From positions 496,001-560,000 of the forward strand of contig CAYOLV010000002.1 in NCBI GenBank assembly GCA_964404895.1: a stretch of DNA of 64,000 nt, given 5' to 3'. Below the pieces are notes generated by a model, which did not search any database, had not been told where the DNA came from, and was given only the letters and a program-made list of their open reading frames with translations. Positions 8,516 through 16,714 of the stretch are shown here, piece by piece; position 1 is the stretch's first letter, and the number at the start of each line of letters is the position of its first letter. This stretch comes from JBGSUZ01 sp964404895 (GTDB lineage: Bacteria; Bacillota; Clostridia; Peptostreptococcales; Acidaminobacteraceae). Position numbers and translations under genes: made by a program.

Positions 8516-8669
8516 CGGCAACGCCGACGAATGAAAGGCTTTTATCACGTGGTCTAATAGGCGGTTGATGTGTCAAATGGGTGGTCAACAGTTCCAACAA
8601 GCTAGTATATAAGCCGTTTCGTGGATGTCTAGTATATCTCGCTAATCAAATTATGAAGATTGCTTACTA

Positions 8670-9050
8670 TCATAGAATTTCTTTAATTTCTCGAAGCTCA
8701 TCTAGTTCAATTCTGTTAACGTTCTTTCTATAAACACCTTTTTCAACAAGTTCAAATTCCAGCTTTTCTAAGACTTCATAATCTCCGTGCATTGTATAAA
8801 GCTGAACTGAGTCTTTATTTTCAATTATTGCATTAAACTCTAATCCTTTGTATCTTGCTAAAAACCTTTTTTTGAAAATTTCTCTTATCTCATTTTTATG
8901 AACGATTTTAATATATACAATTCCTTTATAAAATTCGAAACCTAATGAAGGATCAACTTCCTCATTTGATCGAAGTATAATAGTGCCATCATCTCTGACT
9001 TCAGCGTCAAATTCTTTGTCTTTATAAATCGCATATGTTTTAACTTGCAT
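8670..9050 (-). CDS. Putative immunity protein of the 1115-aa toxin
   Basis: A 126-residue protein, not recognised. It has an ATG at 9048-9050 with GGGAGG upstream and lies 15 bases after the toxin stop in the same operon, the standard place for the cognate immunity gene. It appears to consist of two tandem units of about 50 residues. YAIYKDKEFDAEVRDDG in the first aligns with LARYKGLEFNAIIENKD in the second, and FEFYKGIVYIKIV aligns with FELVEKGVYRKNV. The product is soluble, rich in charged residues and without a signal peptide, as expected for a cytoplasmic protector. The immunity role is inferred from position. Confidence 0.7.
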   Translation of the reverse strand: MQVKTYAIYKDKEFDAEVRDDGTIILRSNEEVDPSLGFEFYKGIVYIKIVHKNEIREIFKKRFLARYKGLEFNAIIENKDSVQLYTMHGDYEVLEKLEFELVEKGVYRKNVNRIELDELREIKEIL

Positions 9051-9065
9051 CGTTTTCCTCCCACC

Positions 9066-12000
9066 CTATTGAACTTTAATAAAACGTCCAGCTAAGTCAT
9101 CATAAACTGCCTTAAGTACTTCCTTGCCATCTTTAGTTAACTCATAGAGTTCCGAACCCTGAGTTAACTTTAAATAATCTCCGCACTTATATTCTGGAAT
9201 TATTTGGCCATTCGTGGCTGAAGTGAATCCATTTCCTGTAAATGGCGGTCCGTCTTTAATATCCCCACCAAATTCCTTGCAATATGGTGGTTTTATTTTT
9301 GATGCTTCTGGTGTCTTAAATCGTATTATTCCTAAAACATTGTCACTTTCTGGTTTAAATTTTGTCCCTTTATAATCTAGACGCAAAGAGTCAAAAACAT
9401 CTTGATAATTATTGAGTTGTTTGACATCCTGTGCTCTCGTTACATAACCTCCGACAGTATTGTATGAGCCATCAAGATACTTTGCAATATCTTCCTTCGG
9501 CAGAACTTTTTGCATAATGCTGTTATTGTTTAGGTCTGGAATTGATTCTCTAATGGCTTTCATCGCTCTAATTTCATTATCAGTTAACTTATCAGCTAAC
9601 TTTAACCGTAAATCGTTAAATTTATCCAATGACAATCCATGTTTTGATAAAATAGAGCCAATATCATCCATGAAACTTTTCATTCCATGAATCACAGATT
9701 TAGAAAAATTAGCCTTCCCCACACCCTTAACAATATCATCAGCAATTTTCTTTGCATCACCCGCTCTATCTGCAATTTTCTCAGCATAATTTGCGAATTT
9801 ACCTAATTTTACACATTGTGATAGCATTCCTGCACCTGCTGCTGCGGTTAGTACAGCAACAATTACATCTGCTGTAAATTCACCTGCCTTAAAAGCTAAT
9901 TTGTTTCCATCAGCATCATTAATCCATTTGTCAATTGCCTTTGGAGCTTTAGCTAAAACATCTTGATATGCCGCTCTGACCGCTTTTCCTTCTGCTGTAT
10001 CTGGGTTAAAAGCGTTAATTGCAAGAGATATATTTTTTCCAAGATTTTTTAATTTTTGAAGCTGATTAAGACTACATACTGCATCTACAACAAACTTCTT
10101 AAGTACCTTTTGGCCTTCTTTTGTCGTTGTATTATAAATTGCATCTCCAGTCATTTTTGACAACTCACTTAAAATACCCATACCATAATTCTTTGCGACA
10201 CTTTCTGGAGTTACTTTATCTCGATAAGTTGATACTTTTAAAAGATTCATGTTTTCAACTAATTTCGATGAAACACTATTAAACTGATCATCAATGCCTT
10301 TGTGAGCACTAATTACATGAATATTTGATCTATATTTTATATCATTAATAGATTTAGTTTTACGCTCATTAAAATCTTGTAATTCTATAAATACTTTGGT
10401 TGAGGCTTCAGAAATACATTCATTTATGCTAGCGCCTCTCTCTTCTCCATATTTAAATACACTTCTCGCCCTATCTAGAGCGGCTCTTGCTACTTCAATC
10501 GAATAATCACCTAAAGCACTAAATTGAGCATCCAATAAGTTATACCGTCCAGATAGTGCAAAGTCGCACCAAGCTTTTCTATTATCTTCGCACTCACCTT
10601 TTGCAAACTTAACCAGCGTAGATTTTAGCTCCTCTGAATATTCTTGTCTATCGCCAATTGGAATGCCCTTACTTGCCAAAGCACTATATAAACCTCGATT
10701 AACACCAATATGAATTGCAATTCGAACTTGTTCTTTAACGGTCAAGGCAGGCTTATATTTTGTTGCAGTAATAGATGAATTTAAATTCACTTCACCCATG
10801 TAATCAGTTTCATCTTTAGAAACTGAACCACCATTTGTCACCGAAGCCATTAAAGCTTCTCCATTAATACCCTTCATCTGGTACTCGTCATCAATTGAGT
10901 TGCCCTTACCACTTGAGTTTCCCTTATAAAATGGATGCCTTGGGTCTGATGGGAATATTTCCACACCAACACCGTTGATCATAAGAAAACATCTGTCGCC
11001 ACCTATAATTGCAGTTCCGTCTACAGGTCTACTAAAGTTAACTGGGTCATATGAAAGATTGTCGATTGAAATAAAATTTTTAGGTACTTTATTTAAGTAT
11101 CCAACAACTTTCTTAGGCGTGAACTCGACACATTCATGCTTTGAATCTATTCGAAAATACTTGTTGTCTACCGCTATGATTGAATCCGCGGCTAGGAGCT
11201 GATTTCCACTTTCATCTGTATACGCTTTGTTATCACTTCCAAAATAGAACCGTGTTACATTTCTGCTCGGGTCTAAACCGAGTATTGGCTTTCGAGGAAT
11301 GATAGGCTCCTCGTCAATCTCGCTTGGAGGGGCAACTATATACTCACTTAGATATTCATCAGAGATAAGACTGTCCATAATAGAAACCATTTGAGATGGA
11401 TTATATTCACTTTCAAACTTTGCTTCATACTCTTCATCTGTTAAAGTTATCTCTGTATATTCTTCTGGAGGTGGAACCACTACAGGGGGCTGAGGCACTT
11501 CTGGTTCAGGAGGGCGCACTGCAGGTATACCTCGGCTAACCTTGTCTTCATAAACTTCATATTTATCCATACAGGTTGCATTCAGTTCCGCACACCCAAA
11601 TCCAATTTCCCCACCATTTTCAATCTCAGCGCTTATTTCTACATGCAGCATTCTTTCATCGTAAGTACTGGTTCCTACAAAGTCTTCTGCATAAGCACTT
11701 AGAATTATATCATTCTGAGTCTCTTCATTGTCAACAACTTCTATTTTACTGATCTCGTTAAGTCCATACATGAGTCTGACTGAGTATTTACTGTTTAAAT
11801 CGGGATTGGATTCAGTCATTCTCAATTTAAAATCAATACGTCCATAATTGTTGTCAAAGTCTTCTTTTTTAAAGTTTAATTCAATATAGGCTTCTCCTTT
11901 AGTGTTTTTAACAACATCAACTAAGCTTTCATGACCTCCTGAACCTTCAGGGCTGCCTGCCACATTGCATTCACGACAACCCGAACTACTACATGTAATA

Positions 12001-12413
12001 TATTTCCTTTCTTGAGATGTTCCAGTTATAAAAATATTATTATCTGGGTGACCCGCTATTGATTTTGAAGGAATGCATCCATGTACTTTAAAGCTTGAAT
12101 TTCTTACTGTAATATTATCAGATACATAAGTTGCCCCATTAGGCAATGTTCCAGTGGCTACCGCTGAAGTAAAAGCTACATTTCGTTGCATCGAACTTGC
12201 CATTTCCACACTATCTGTTATATTAGCCGACGTTGACAGTGCATTGCCACCCTGTACCCCGCCTGTTTTTGTAATTGCTTTTGCAGAGACACCCACACTC
12301 ATTTCACGTGATATCTCTTGAACATTCTTACTTTCTGTTTCTAAAATAGCTTTATTTTGTACCCACTTGTTTTGATTGATTGGGCTGAACTCATTTACGT
12401 TATTAATACTCAA
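9066..12413 (-). CDS. Large polymorphic toxin, 1115 aa, unrecognised C-terminal toxin domain
   Basis: Order: an N-terminal region without signal peptide or LXG domain; a cysteine-rich patch (Cys 113, 141, 146, 149, 274, 281); a proline-rich linker (about 297-316); an acidic stretch; a middle domain (about 385-500); long helical sections (about 560-800); the pre-toxin segment (about 795-905) shared with the orphan gene at 6566-7393; and a unique C-terminal domain (about 960-1115). Its conserved-looking blocks are GGYVTRAQDV, LRLDYKGTKF, IIRFKT, PPFTGNGFTS and GQIIPEYKCGDYLKL. I cannot name its activity; an ADP-ribosyltransferase-like fold is one guess. It overlaps the preceding 169-aa gene by 11 bases and is followed by a putative immunity gene. 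How it leaves the cell is not shown. Confidence 0.75.
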   Translation of the reverse strand: MSINNVNEFSPINQNKWVQNKAILETESKNVQEISREMSVGVSAKAITKTGGVQGGNALSTSANITDSVEMASSMQRNVAFTSAVATGTLPNGATYVSDNITVRNSSFKVHGCIPSKSIAGHPDNNIFITGTSQERKYITCSSSGCRECNVAGSPEGSGGHESLVDVVKNTKGEAYIELNFKKEDFDNNYGRIDFKLRMTESNPDLNSKYSVRLMYGLNEISKIEVVDNEETQNDIILSAYAEDFVGTSTYDERMLHVEISAEIENGGEIGFGCAELNATCMDKYEVYEDKVSRGIPAVRPPEPEVPQPPVVVPPPEEYTEITLTDEEYEAKFESEYNPSQMVSIMDSLISDEYLSEYIVAPPSEIDEEPIIPRKPILGLDPSRNVTRFYFGSDNKAYTDESGNQLLAADSIIAVDNKYFRIDSKHECVEFTPKKVVGYLNKVPKNFISIDNLSYDPVNFSRPVDGTAIIGGDRCFLMINGVGVEIFPSDPRHPFYKGNSSGKGNSIDDEYQMKGINGEALMASVTNGGSVSKDETDYMGEVNLNSSITATKYKPALTVKEQVRIAIHIGVNRGLYSALASKGIPIGDRQEYSEELKSTLVKFAKGECEDNRKAWCDFALSGRYNLLDAQFSALGDYSIEVARAALDRARSVFKYGEERGASINECISEASTKVFIELQDFNERKTKSINDIKYRSNIHVISAHKGIDDQFNSVSSKLVENMNLLKVSTYRDKVTPESVAKNYGMGILSELSKMTGDAIYNTTTKEGQKVLKKFVVDAVCSLNQLQKLKNLGKNISLAINAFNPDTAEGKAVRAAYQDVLAKAPKAIDKWINDADGNKLAFKAGEFTADVIVAVLTAAAGAGMLSQCVKLGKFANYAEKIADRAGDAKKIADDIVKGVGKANFSKSVIHGMKSFMDDIGSILSKHGLSLDKFNDLRLKLADKLTDNEIRAMKAIRESIPDLNNNSIMQKVLPKEDIAKYLDGSYNTVGGYVTRAQDVKQLNNYQDVFDSLRLDYKGTKFKPESDNVLGIIRFKTPEASKIKPPYCKEFGGDIKDGPPFTGNGFTSATNGQIIPEYKCGDYLKLTQGSELYELTKDGKEVLKAVYDDLAGRFIKVQ

Positions 12414-12912
12414 TTTTATACGTCTCCAATTCTTCTGTCGTTATTGAATACCAAATGCCTCTTTGAATCTCTTTTTTCTTACGCACCATACGACTTAATT
12501 TTGCGACTGTAAGAAATGTTATTATTTTTGAATGATGCTCTAGCTTTGTCATAGTAAAATCTTTCTTTTTCAATATTTCATCAATATCAACACGTATGTC
12601 ATGAGGGCTTATAATTACAAATTCATCTGCCCACTTGAATATGCAATCTTTGTATTGAACCATTTGAAAAAACTCATTTGAAATTTGAAAATCATATCTA
12701 AAAACAAATCCATTGTTTTTCCATTCATTCCGTTGTCCCCAATGGTCTCCATCCAAAAAATAAACGAAATACGCTTTATCAAGTGAATTAAAATATTCAA
12801 GTACCTGCTCAATTAAATCTGCGTTTGTTTTTATAACGGGTAGGGCATCGTTAGGCAATAACTCGTATTGCAAATATTTTGGATTTGTTATTGATGAATA
12901 GAAAGGCTTCAT
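12403..12912 (-). CDS. Unknown 169-aa protein upstream of the toxin
   Basis: Not recognised. The protein is rich in aromatic residues and has a recurring pattern of short strands and helices (YFVYFLDGDHWGQRNEW, then FVIISPHDIRVDIDEILKK). There is no signal peptide or membrane helix. It overlaps the DUF4176 gene before it by 4 bases and the toxin gene after it by 11 bases, so the three are translationally coupled. A toxin-loading adaptor or chaperone is a reasonable idea from position; nothing in the sequence proves it. Confidence 0.7.
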   Translation of the reverse strand: MKPFYSSITNPKYLQYELLPNDALPVIKTNADLIEQVLEYFNSLDKAYFVYFLDGDHWGQRNEWKNNGFVFRYDFQISNEFFQMVQYKDCIFKWADEFVIISPHDIRVDIDEILKKKDFTMTKLEHHSKIITFLTVAKLSRMVRKKKEIQRGIWYSITTEELETYKIEY

Positions 12913-13193
12913 TTTTTATATTCCTTCCTATTTCGATACTTTTTCATAGCTAAACTTTCAACAAATAGCTTCTCTTCAATATCGCAATGACCTTTAAAGA
13001 CCACCTCATTAATATCTTTCCTGTTAAAAAACACATTTGCCAATGGCGACAAATAGCCTTCTGGGTAGAAGCAGCCAACATAATCATATGTCATATGATC
13101 AACGTCTCTTATTTGATTTCTGCCATATATCATTAGTTTCTTATTTGCATTTTTTAAAACAACAATAGTACCGTTTGGATAAATAGGAAACAC
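12909..13193 (-). CDS. DUF4176 domain protein, first gene of the toxin operon
   Basis: A 94-residue protein matching DUF4176. The family pattern is an LPIGS-like start (here FPIYPNGTIVVLK), KKLMIYGR, DYVGCFYPEG with a short gap, then FFNRKDINEVVFKGHCD. DUF4176 genes are often found beside LXG-type effectors of the Firmicutes type VII secretion system, which is the only hint at an export route here. The start is a GTG at 13191-13193; its ribosome binding site is weak (GTGTGAG directly before it), but a stop lies four codons upstream, so there is little choice. Confidence 0.82.
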   Translation of the reverse strand: MFPIYPNGTIVVLKNANKKLMIYGRNQIRDVDHMTYDYVGCFYPEGYLSPLANVFFNRKDINEVVFKGHCDIEEKLFVESLAMKKYRNRKEYKK

Positions 13194-13230
13194 CTCACAC
13201 TTCTAATGATTATTAAAACGCATAAAATAA

Positions 13231-13258
13231 ATTATACGTATTTCTCAAAATATTACAA
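13231..13258 (-). promoter_or_regulatory. Promoter of the toxin operon
   Basis: Minus-strand -35 TTGTAA (13253-13258) and -10 TATAAT (13231-13236) with a 16-base spacer, about 40 bases upstream of the DUF4176 start. Confidence 0.65.
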
Positions 13259-13312
13259 TACCAAATTCAAAATTTTTACAAAAGTATTCACACATACACA
13301 GAATACCTCGTG

Positions 13313-13330
13313 TTGTCTGATATCAGACAA
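13313..13330. promoter_or_regulatory. 18-bp perfect palindrome upstream of the toxin operon
   Basis: TTGTCTGATATCAGACAA reads identically on both strands. It lies about 55 bases upstream of the -35 of the toxin operon and downstream of the tpx terminator. The perfect symmetry and intergenic place suggest a binding site for a dimeric regulator; the protein is unknown. Confidence 0.5.
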
Positions 13331-13353
13331 TTTAGTAACATACAAAATGACAT

Positions 13354-13389
13354 AAAAAAAGGAGCTGAGATTAAAAAATCTCAGCTCCT
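13354..13389 (-). terminator. Terminator of tpx
   Basis: A 13-bp perfect stem (AGGAGCTGAGATT on the plus strand) with a 4-base A loop is followed on the minus strand by seven Ts. It lies about 65 bases after the tpx stop. Confidence 0.9.
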
Positions 13390-13454
13390 AAAAATTGTTA
13401 AATTTGTATTTTGAAACGTACAACTTATTTAAACGAAAAGCAAGTCTACATTTC

Positions 13455-13961
13455 CTACAATAAAGCCTTTACAGCCTCTAAAGCACCATCGTAATCGACA
13501 TGCTTACCCACTTCATCTAAATTCTCAATATAAGTAATTTTCTTGTCTTTATCAATAACGACAATCCCTCTGTTCAGTAAGCGAATTTCGTCTAAAACAA
13601 AACCATATTTTTGTCCGAAATCTAATGCTCTGTGATCAGAAACTACTGCAATGTTTTCAATGCCGTGAGCGCCACAGAAACGTTTTTGAGCAAATGGCAA
13701 GTCTACAGAAATGGTTACAATAAACACTTCACCCGACAATTCAGTAGCTGTTTGGTTGAAGTGTGTGGTTTGAAACTCACAAATACCCGTATCTAAAGAC
13801 GGTACAGAACTAATAACAACCACTTTGCCTTCTGTCGCTTTATAGAACTCAAAAGGTGTAAAGTCTTGATTGAGTGCCACAAAATCAACTGCTTTGTCCC
13901 CTACTTTTATAACGTTTCCCACAAGTGTTACAGGGTTGCCGCCAAAACTAACTTTCTTCAT
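13455..13961 (-). CDS. tpx: Thiol peroxidase (Tpx, atypical 2-Cys peroxiredoxin)
   Basis: A 168-residue cytoplasmic peroxidase of the Tpx family that reduces hydroperoxides using thioredoxin. The peroxidatic cysteine is Cys61 in PSLDTGICEFQT; the family usually has a DTPVC-like sequence, so the GI before the Cys is slightly unusual. The resolving cysteine is Cys96 in RFCGAHGIEN. Length and both ends fit the family. The ATG at 13959-13961 has GGGAGG upstream. It is a single-gene unit with its own terminator and stands divergent from the 2-oxoacid oxidoreductase genes, with PerR-box-like repeats between them. Confidence 0.95.
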   Translation of the reverse strand: MKKVSFGGNPVTLVGNVIKVGDKAVDFVALNQDFTPFEFYKATEGKVVVISSVPSLDTGICEFQTTHFNQTATELSGEVFIVTISVDLPFAQKRFCGAHGIENIAVVSDHRALDFGQKYGFVLDEIRLLNRGIVVIDKDKKITYIENLDEVGKHVDYDGALEAVKALL

Positions 13962-14030
13962 AAAATAACCTCCCTAATTTTGTTTAAACTTATTCTTATG
14001 TATGCCTCTCATTTTTGATTATAAACCTTT

Positions 14031-14108
14031 TATTATCATAATACAATTAAAATAATTTTATATTTATAATCATTACATTTTGAGTAATTAAGTTTATAAT
14101 GGTTATAT
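14031..14108. promoter_or_regulatory. Three AT-rich inverted repeats, PerR-box-like, between tpx and korA
   Basis: TATTATCATAATA (14031-14043) is a perfect 6-1-6 palindrome. TTATAATCATTACAT (14064-14078) and TTATAATGGTTATAT (14094-14108) each match the Fur/PerR-type 7-1-7 pattern TTATAATnATTATAA at all but about two positions. A PerR-like peroxide regulator controlling tpx, and perhaps the oxygen-sensitive oxidoreductase genes, would be sensible. AT-rich DNA makes such matches easier by chance. Confidence 0.5.
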
Positions 14109-14182
14109 ACACAATAGCAACCATCCATAAACAATACCCATCAAATTATAACCATAAAAAATCTGACCACTGGAGGGAACGT

Positions 14183-15850
14183 ATGAAATTTAGTATTTTA
14201 TTAGGTGGCGCAGCGGGTCAAGGCATTAACACTGCCGAACAGCAATTGCTGAGGCTCCTGTCACTCAAAGGTTTTTACCACCATTCTTATAAAGATTATA
14301 TGTCACGAGTTCGGGGCGGCACCAACTTTACAGAGCTGACCCTCTCCGACCAACCTATTTACACCCATCACGAGGCACTAGACCTTATTGTGGCTTTGAC
14401 ACCAGAAGTTATTGAGGCTCAAATCTCAAGACTTAACCCCGACGGGCTTCTTATATGCGATGTTAAACATCCTCTGCCACTGGGTTTATCTCAGAAAGTT
14501 ATAACCCTTGATTATGCAGCAATCTTGAAAAACTCAGAAAACCCAAAAGGAATATCAATGATCATACTAGGAGCATTGGCGAAAGCACTTTCCTTTGACG
14601 AAACCGATTTACAACAATTGCTTAATCCAAAATGGCCACCCCTTATCCTTGAAAAAAATAAGGCGACTGCCCAGCTAGCTTATGAGCAATCAGAATCCTT
14701 TACCACCTTGGTCGGGGCTGACAATACCCAAACCCTTACCCTATCAGGAAATCACGCCGCAGCTCTCGGCGCCCTTGCCGCAGGCATATCTTTCTACGCC
14801 GCTTATCCTATGGCGCCTTCATCAAGTGTAATGAACTACGTCTCCCAATATGAAAAGGAAATGCAAATTCTCGTGGAGCAAGTTGAAGACGAAATTGCAG
14901 CCGTCAACGCAGTCATTGGCGCATCTGCCACTGGGATTAGAGCCATGACTTCCACCTCAGGCGGGGGCTTTAGCCTCATGGTTGAAGGCATTGGACTGGC
15001 TGCCGTTGCAGAAGTCCCTTTAGTCGTTTTAAACGTACAACGCCCAGGCCCTGCAACGGGTATGGCAACACGTACAGAACAGTCTGACCTGAATTTTGTC
15101 CTAAATGCATCACAAGGAGAATTCCCAAGAATTATTCTCAGCTTTAGAAATGTGGCAGAATGCTTCTATCAAACTTTTAAAGCCTTTAACTTATCAGATA
15201 AATACAGAGTCCCCGTCATTCTGCTTTCAGATCAATATTTGGCAGACAGTTCCTGCACCATCCCTGCCTTCAATCTTGAAGCCCTAAAAGTAGAACGACA
15301 TCTCCAAAGGGAATACGATGAAGATTATGTTCATTACGACTTATCTACACTGATTCAAGACAGAGCTTGCCCAGGTCTCAGCCCTATTATTGTCATGAAT
15401 GACAGCCACGAGCATGACGAATATTCCCACGTTACTGAATCTGCAGAGAATCGAATTGAAATGAACCATCGCCGCATGGAAAAACTGGGACTTATTCAAG
15501 AAGAGATGGCAGAACCTATTTTCACAGGTCACCCAAACCCAGAATACATGCTGATTTCATGGGGTTCTGTCACACCTATGACAGAAGCCGCCGTTCACTT
15601 GCTCAACGAAGCTAATATACCTGTTGCAGCCCTCTCCTTTGGAGATCTTTACCCCCTTCCAAGAAAAGTCCTCAGCCACTGGCAATCCAAAAATATTCAG
15701 TGGATTAACGTAGAAGGCAATTATCAAGGGCAGCTGGCTCAGTTAATTGCTAGGGAAACGGGGCATTTAATAGAGGATAGCATTTTAAAATTTGACGGCA
15801 GACAATTTACCCCTGAATATATTGTAGAAGCATTTAAGGAGTTGATTTAA
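14183..15850 (+). CDS. korA: 2-oxoacid:acceptor oxidoreductase, fused gamma-alpha subunit
   Basis: A 555-residue large subunit of a ferredoxin-type 2-oxoacid oxidoreductase. The N-terminal ~185 residues are the gamma domain (GGAAGQGINTAEQ, SRVRGGTNF), and the rest is the alpha part (AAYPMAPSSSVMNY, with the conserved VEDEIAAVNAVIGAS and TSTSGGGFSLMVEG, then the C-terminal ISWGS domain). The substrate class is not fixed by the sequence; 2-oxoglutarate or another 2-oxoacid is possible. The start is the ATG at 14183 behind GGAGG; an upstream 28-codon extension has no such site. The next gene follows without a gap. No separate ferredoxin (delta) subunit is present, as in two-subunit enzymes. Confidence 0.9.
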   Translation: MKFSILLGGAAGQGINTAEQQLLRLLSLKGFYHHSYKDYMSRVRGGTNFTELTLSDQPIYTHHEALDLIVALTPEVIEAQISRLNPDGLLICDVKHPLPLGLSQKVITLDYAAILKNSENPKGISMIILGALAKALSFDETDLQQLLNPKWPPLILEKNKATAQLAYEQSESFTTLVGADNTQTLTLSGNHAAALGALAAGISFYAAYPMAPSSSVMNYVSQYEKEMQILVEQVEDEIAAVNAVIGASATGIRAMTSTSGGGFSLMVEGIGLAAVAEVPLVVLNVQRPGPATGMATRTEQSDLNFVLNASQGEFPRIILSFRNVAECFYQTFKAFNLSDKYRVPVILLSDQYLADSSCTIPAFNLEALKVERHLQREYDEDYVHYDLSTLIQDRACPGLSPIIVMNDSHEHDEYSHVTESAENRIEMNHRRMEKLGLIQEEMAEPIFTGHPNPEYMLISWGSVTPMTEAAVHLLNEANIPVAALSFGDLYPLPRKVLSHWQSKNIQWINVEGNYQGQLAQLIARETGHLIEDSILKFDGRQFTPEYIVEAFKELI

Positions 15851-16714
15851 ATGGCAACATCTATCTTTGACGTTCAAACCGAAAACAGTTGGTGTCCAGG
15901 TTGTGGTAATTTTGGTATCCAATCTGCCCTCAAAAGTGCATTAGATGCAGAGGGTTTACAGCCTCATGAAGTTCTTTTAGTTTCAGGTATTGGACAAGCG
16001 GCTAAACTCCCCCACTTCTTAAATGCCAATGGCTTTAACGGCTTGCATGGACGCGCCCTTCCCGCCGCACTTGGGGCTCAAGTGGCAAACCATTCCCTTA
16101 AAATATTCGTCTCTACAGGCGATGGTGACGCTCTTGCAGAAGGGGGCAATCACCTGATTCACAATATGCGCCGCAACATCGACATTGTCCACATGCTCCA
16201 TGACAATCAAGTTTACGGCCTGACAAAAGGTCAAGCCTCACCGACCACACCGTTTGGTCAAGCCACCACTCTGCAAACCTCAGGGGTTAGAGTTATTCCA
16301 ATCAACCCTACAACCCTTGCCATTTCTTCAGGCGCTACCTTTGTGGCACGGAGCTTTTCAGGGGATCAAGAACATCTTCAAAAAATAATAAGAGCAGCAC
16401 TGCACCATAAAGGTTATGCCTTGATCGACATTTTGCAGCCCTGCCCTTCCTTTAACAAAATTAATACTTTGAAATGGTATAAAGACAATATCTTTGAATT
16501 AGATGAAAACTACGACCCCACAAATAAGGTGAAAGCCTTTGAAATGTCACTCAAATGGGGAGAAGCGGACGGTATTCCCGTGGGTATACTCTATCAAGAA
16601 TCACGCCCCACTTTCTTAGAGGAATGTCACCATCTTTCAGAAACCCCAATGGTTCACATGGAAAGAAAGCCTACTGACATTGGAAAACTCATCGCGCCAC
16701 TCATCAAATATTAA
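15851..16714 (+). CDS. korB: 2-oxoacid:acceptor oxidoreductase, beta subunit
   Basis: A 287-residue thiamine-diphosphate subunit. It has WCPGCG near the N-terminus (Cys15, Cys18, iron-sulfur ligands in this family), GDGDALAEGGNHLIH for thiamine-diphosphate and metal binding, and DNQVYGLTKGQASPT. It starts at the base after the korA stop with AAGGAG inside the end of korA, so the two are translated together and form the enzyme. The last 11 bases overlap the convergent ROK regulator gene. Confidence 0.92.
   Translation: MATSIFDVQTENSWCPGCGNFGIQSALKSALDAEGLQPHEVLLVSGIGQAAKLPHFLNANGFNGLHGRALPAALGAQVANHSLKIFVSTGDGDALAEGGNHLIHNMRRNIDIVHMLHDNQVYGLTKGQASPTTPFGQATTLQTSGVRVIPINPTTLAISSGATFVARSFSGDQEHLQKIIRAALHHKGYALIDILQPCPSFNKINTLKWYKDNIFELDENYDPTNKVKAFEMSLKWGEADGIPVGILYQESRPTFLEECHHLSETPMVHMERKPTDIGKLIAPLIKY

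Larger units (their letters stand above)
7893..8669. other. Non-coding, structured stretch inside the toxin island
   Basis: About 780 bases with no credible gene. Open frames on both strands (8103-8294 plus, 8364-8600 minus) lack ribosome binding sites and familiar sequence. The stretch contains a nested inverted repeat (7925-8027), three related copies of a TCGCCC-TCGCAT-like motif (near 8155-8191, 8329-8366 and 8487-8515), and a GC-rich hairpin (8511-8534, TTCGCCGGC with GCCGACGAA). Its right half is visibly richer in G and C than the neighbouring genes. It may be a decayed or repetitive intergenic element. Confidence 0.5.

Noticed and set aside
8364..8600. 78-aa open frame on the minus strand in the toxin island
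   Set aside because: No ribosome binding site; its composition is that of GC-rich non-coding DNA, and it overlaps repeated motifs.
14099..14182. 28-codon extension of korA
   Set aside because: No ribosome binding site and it overlaps the operator-like repeats; the internal ATG has GGAGG.
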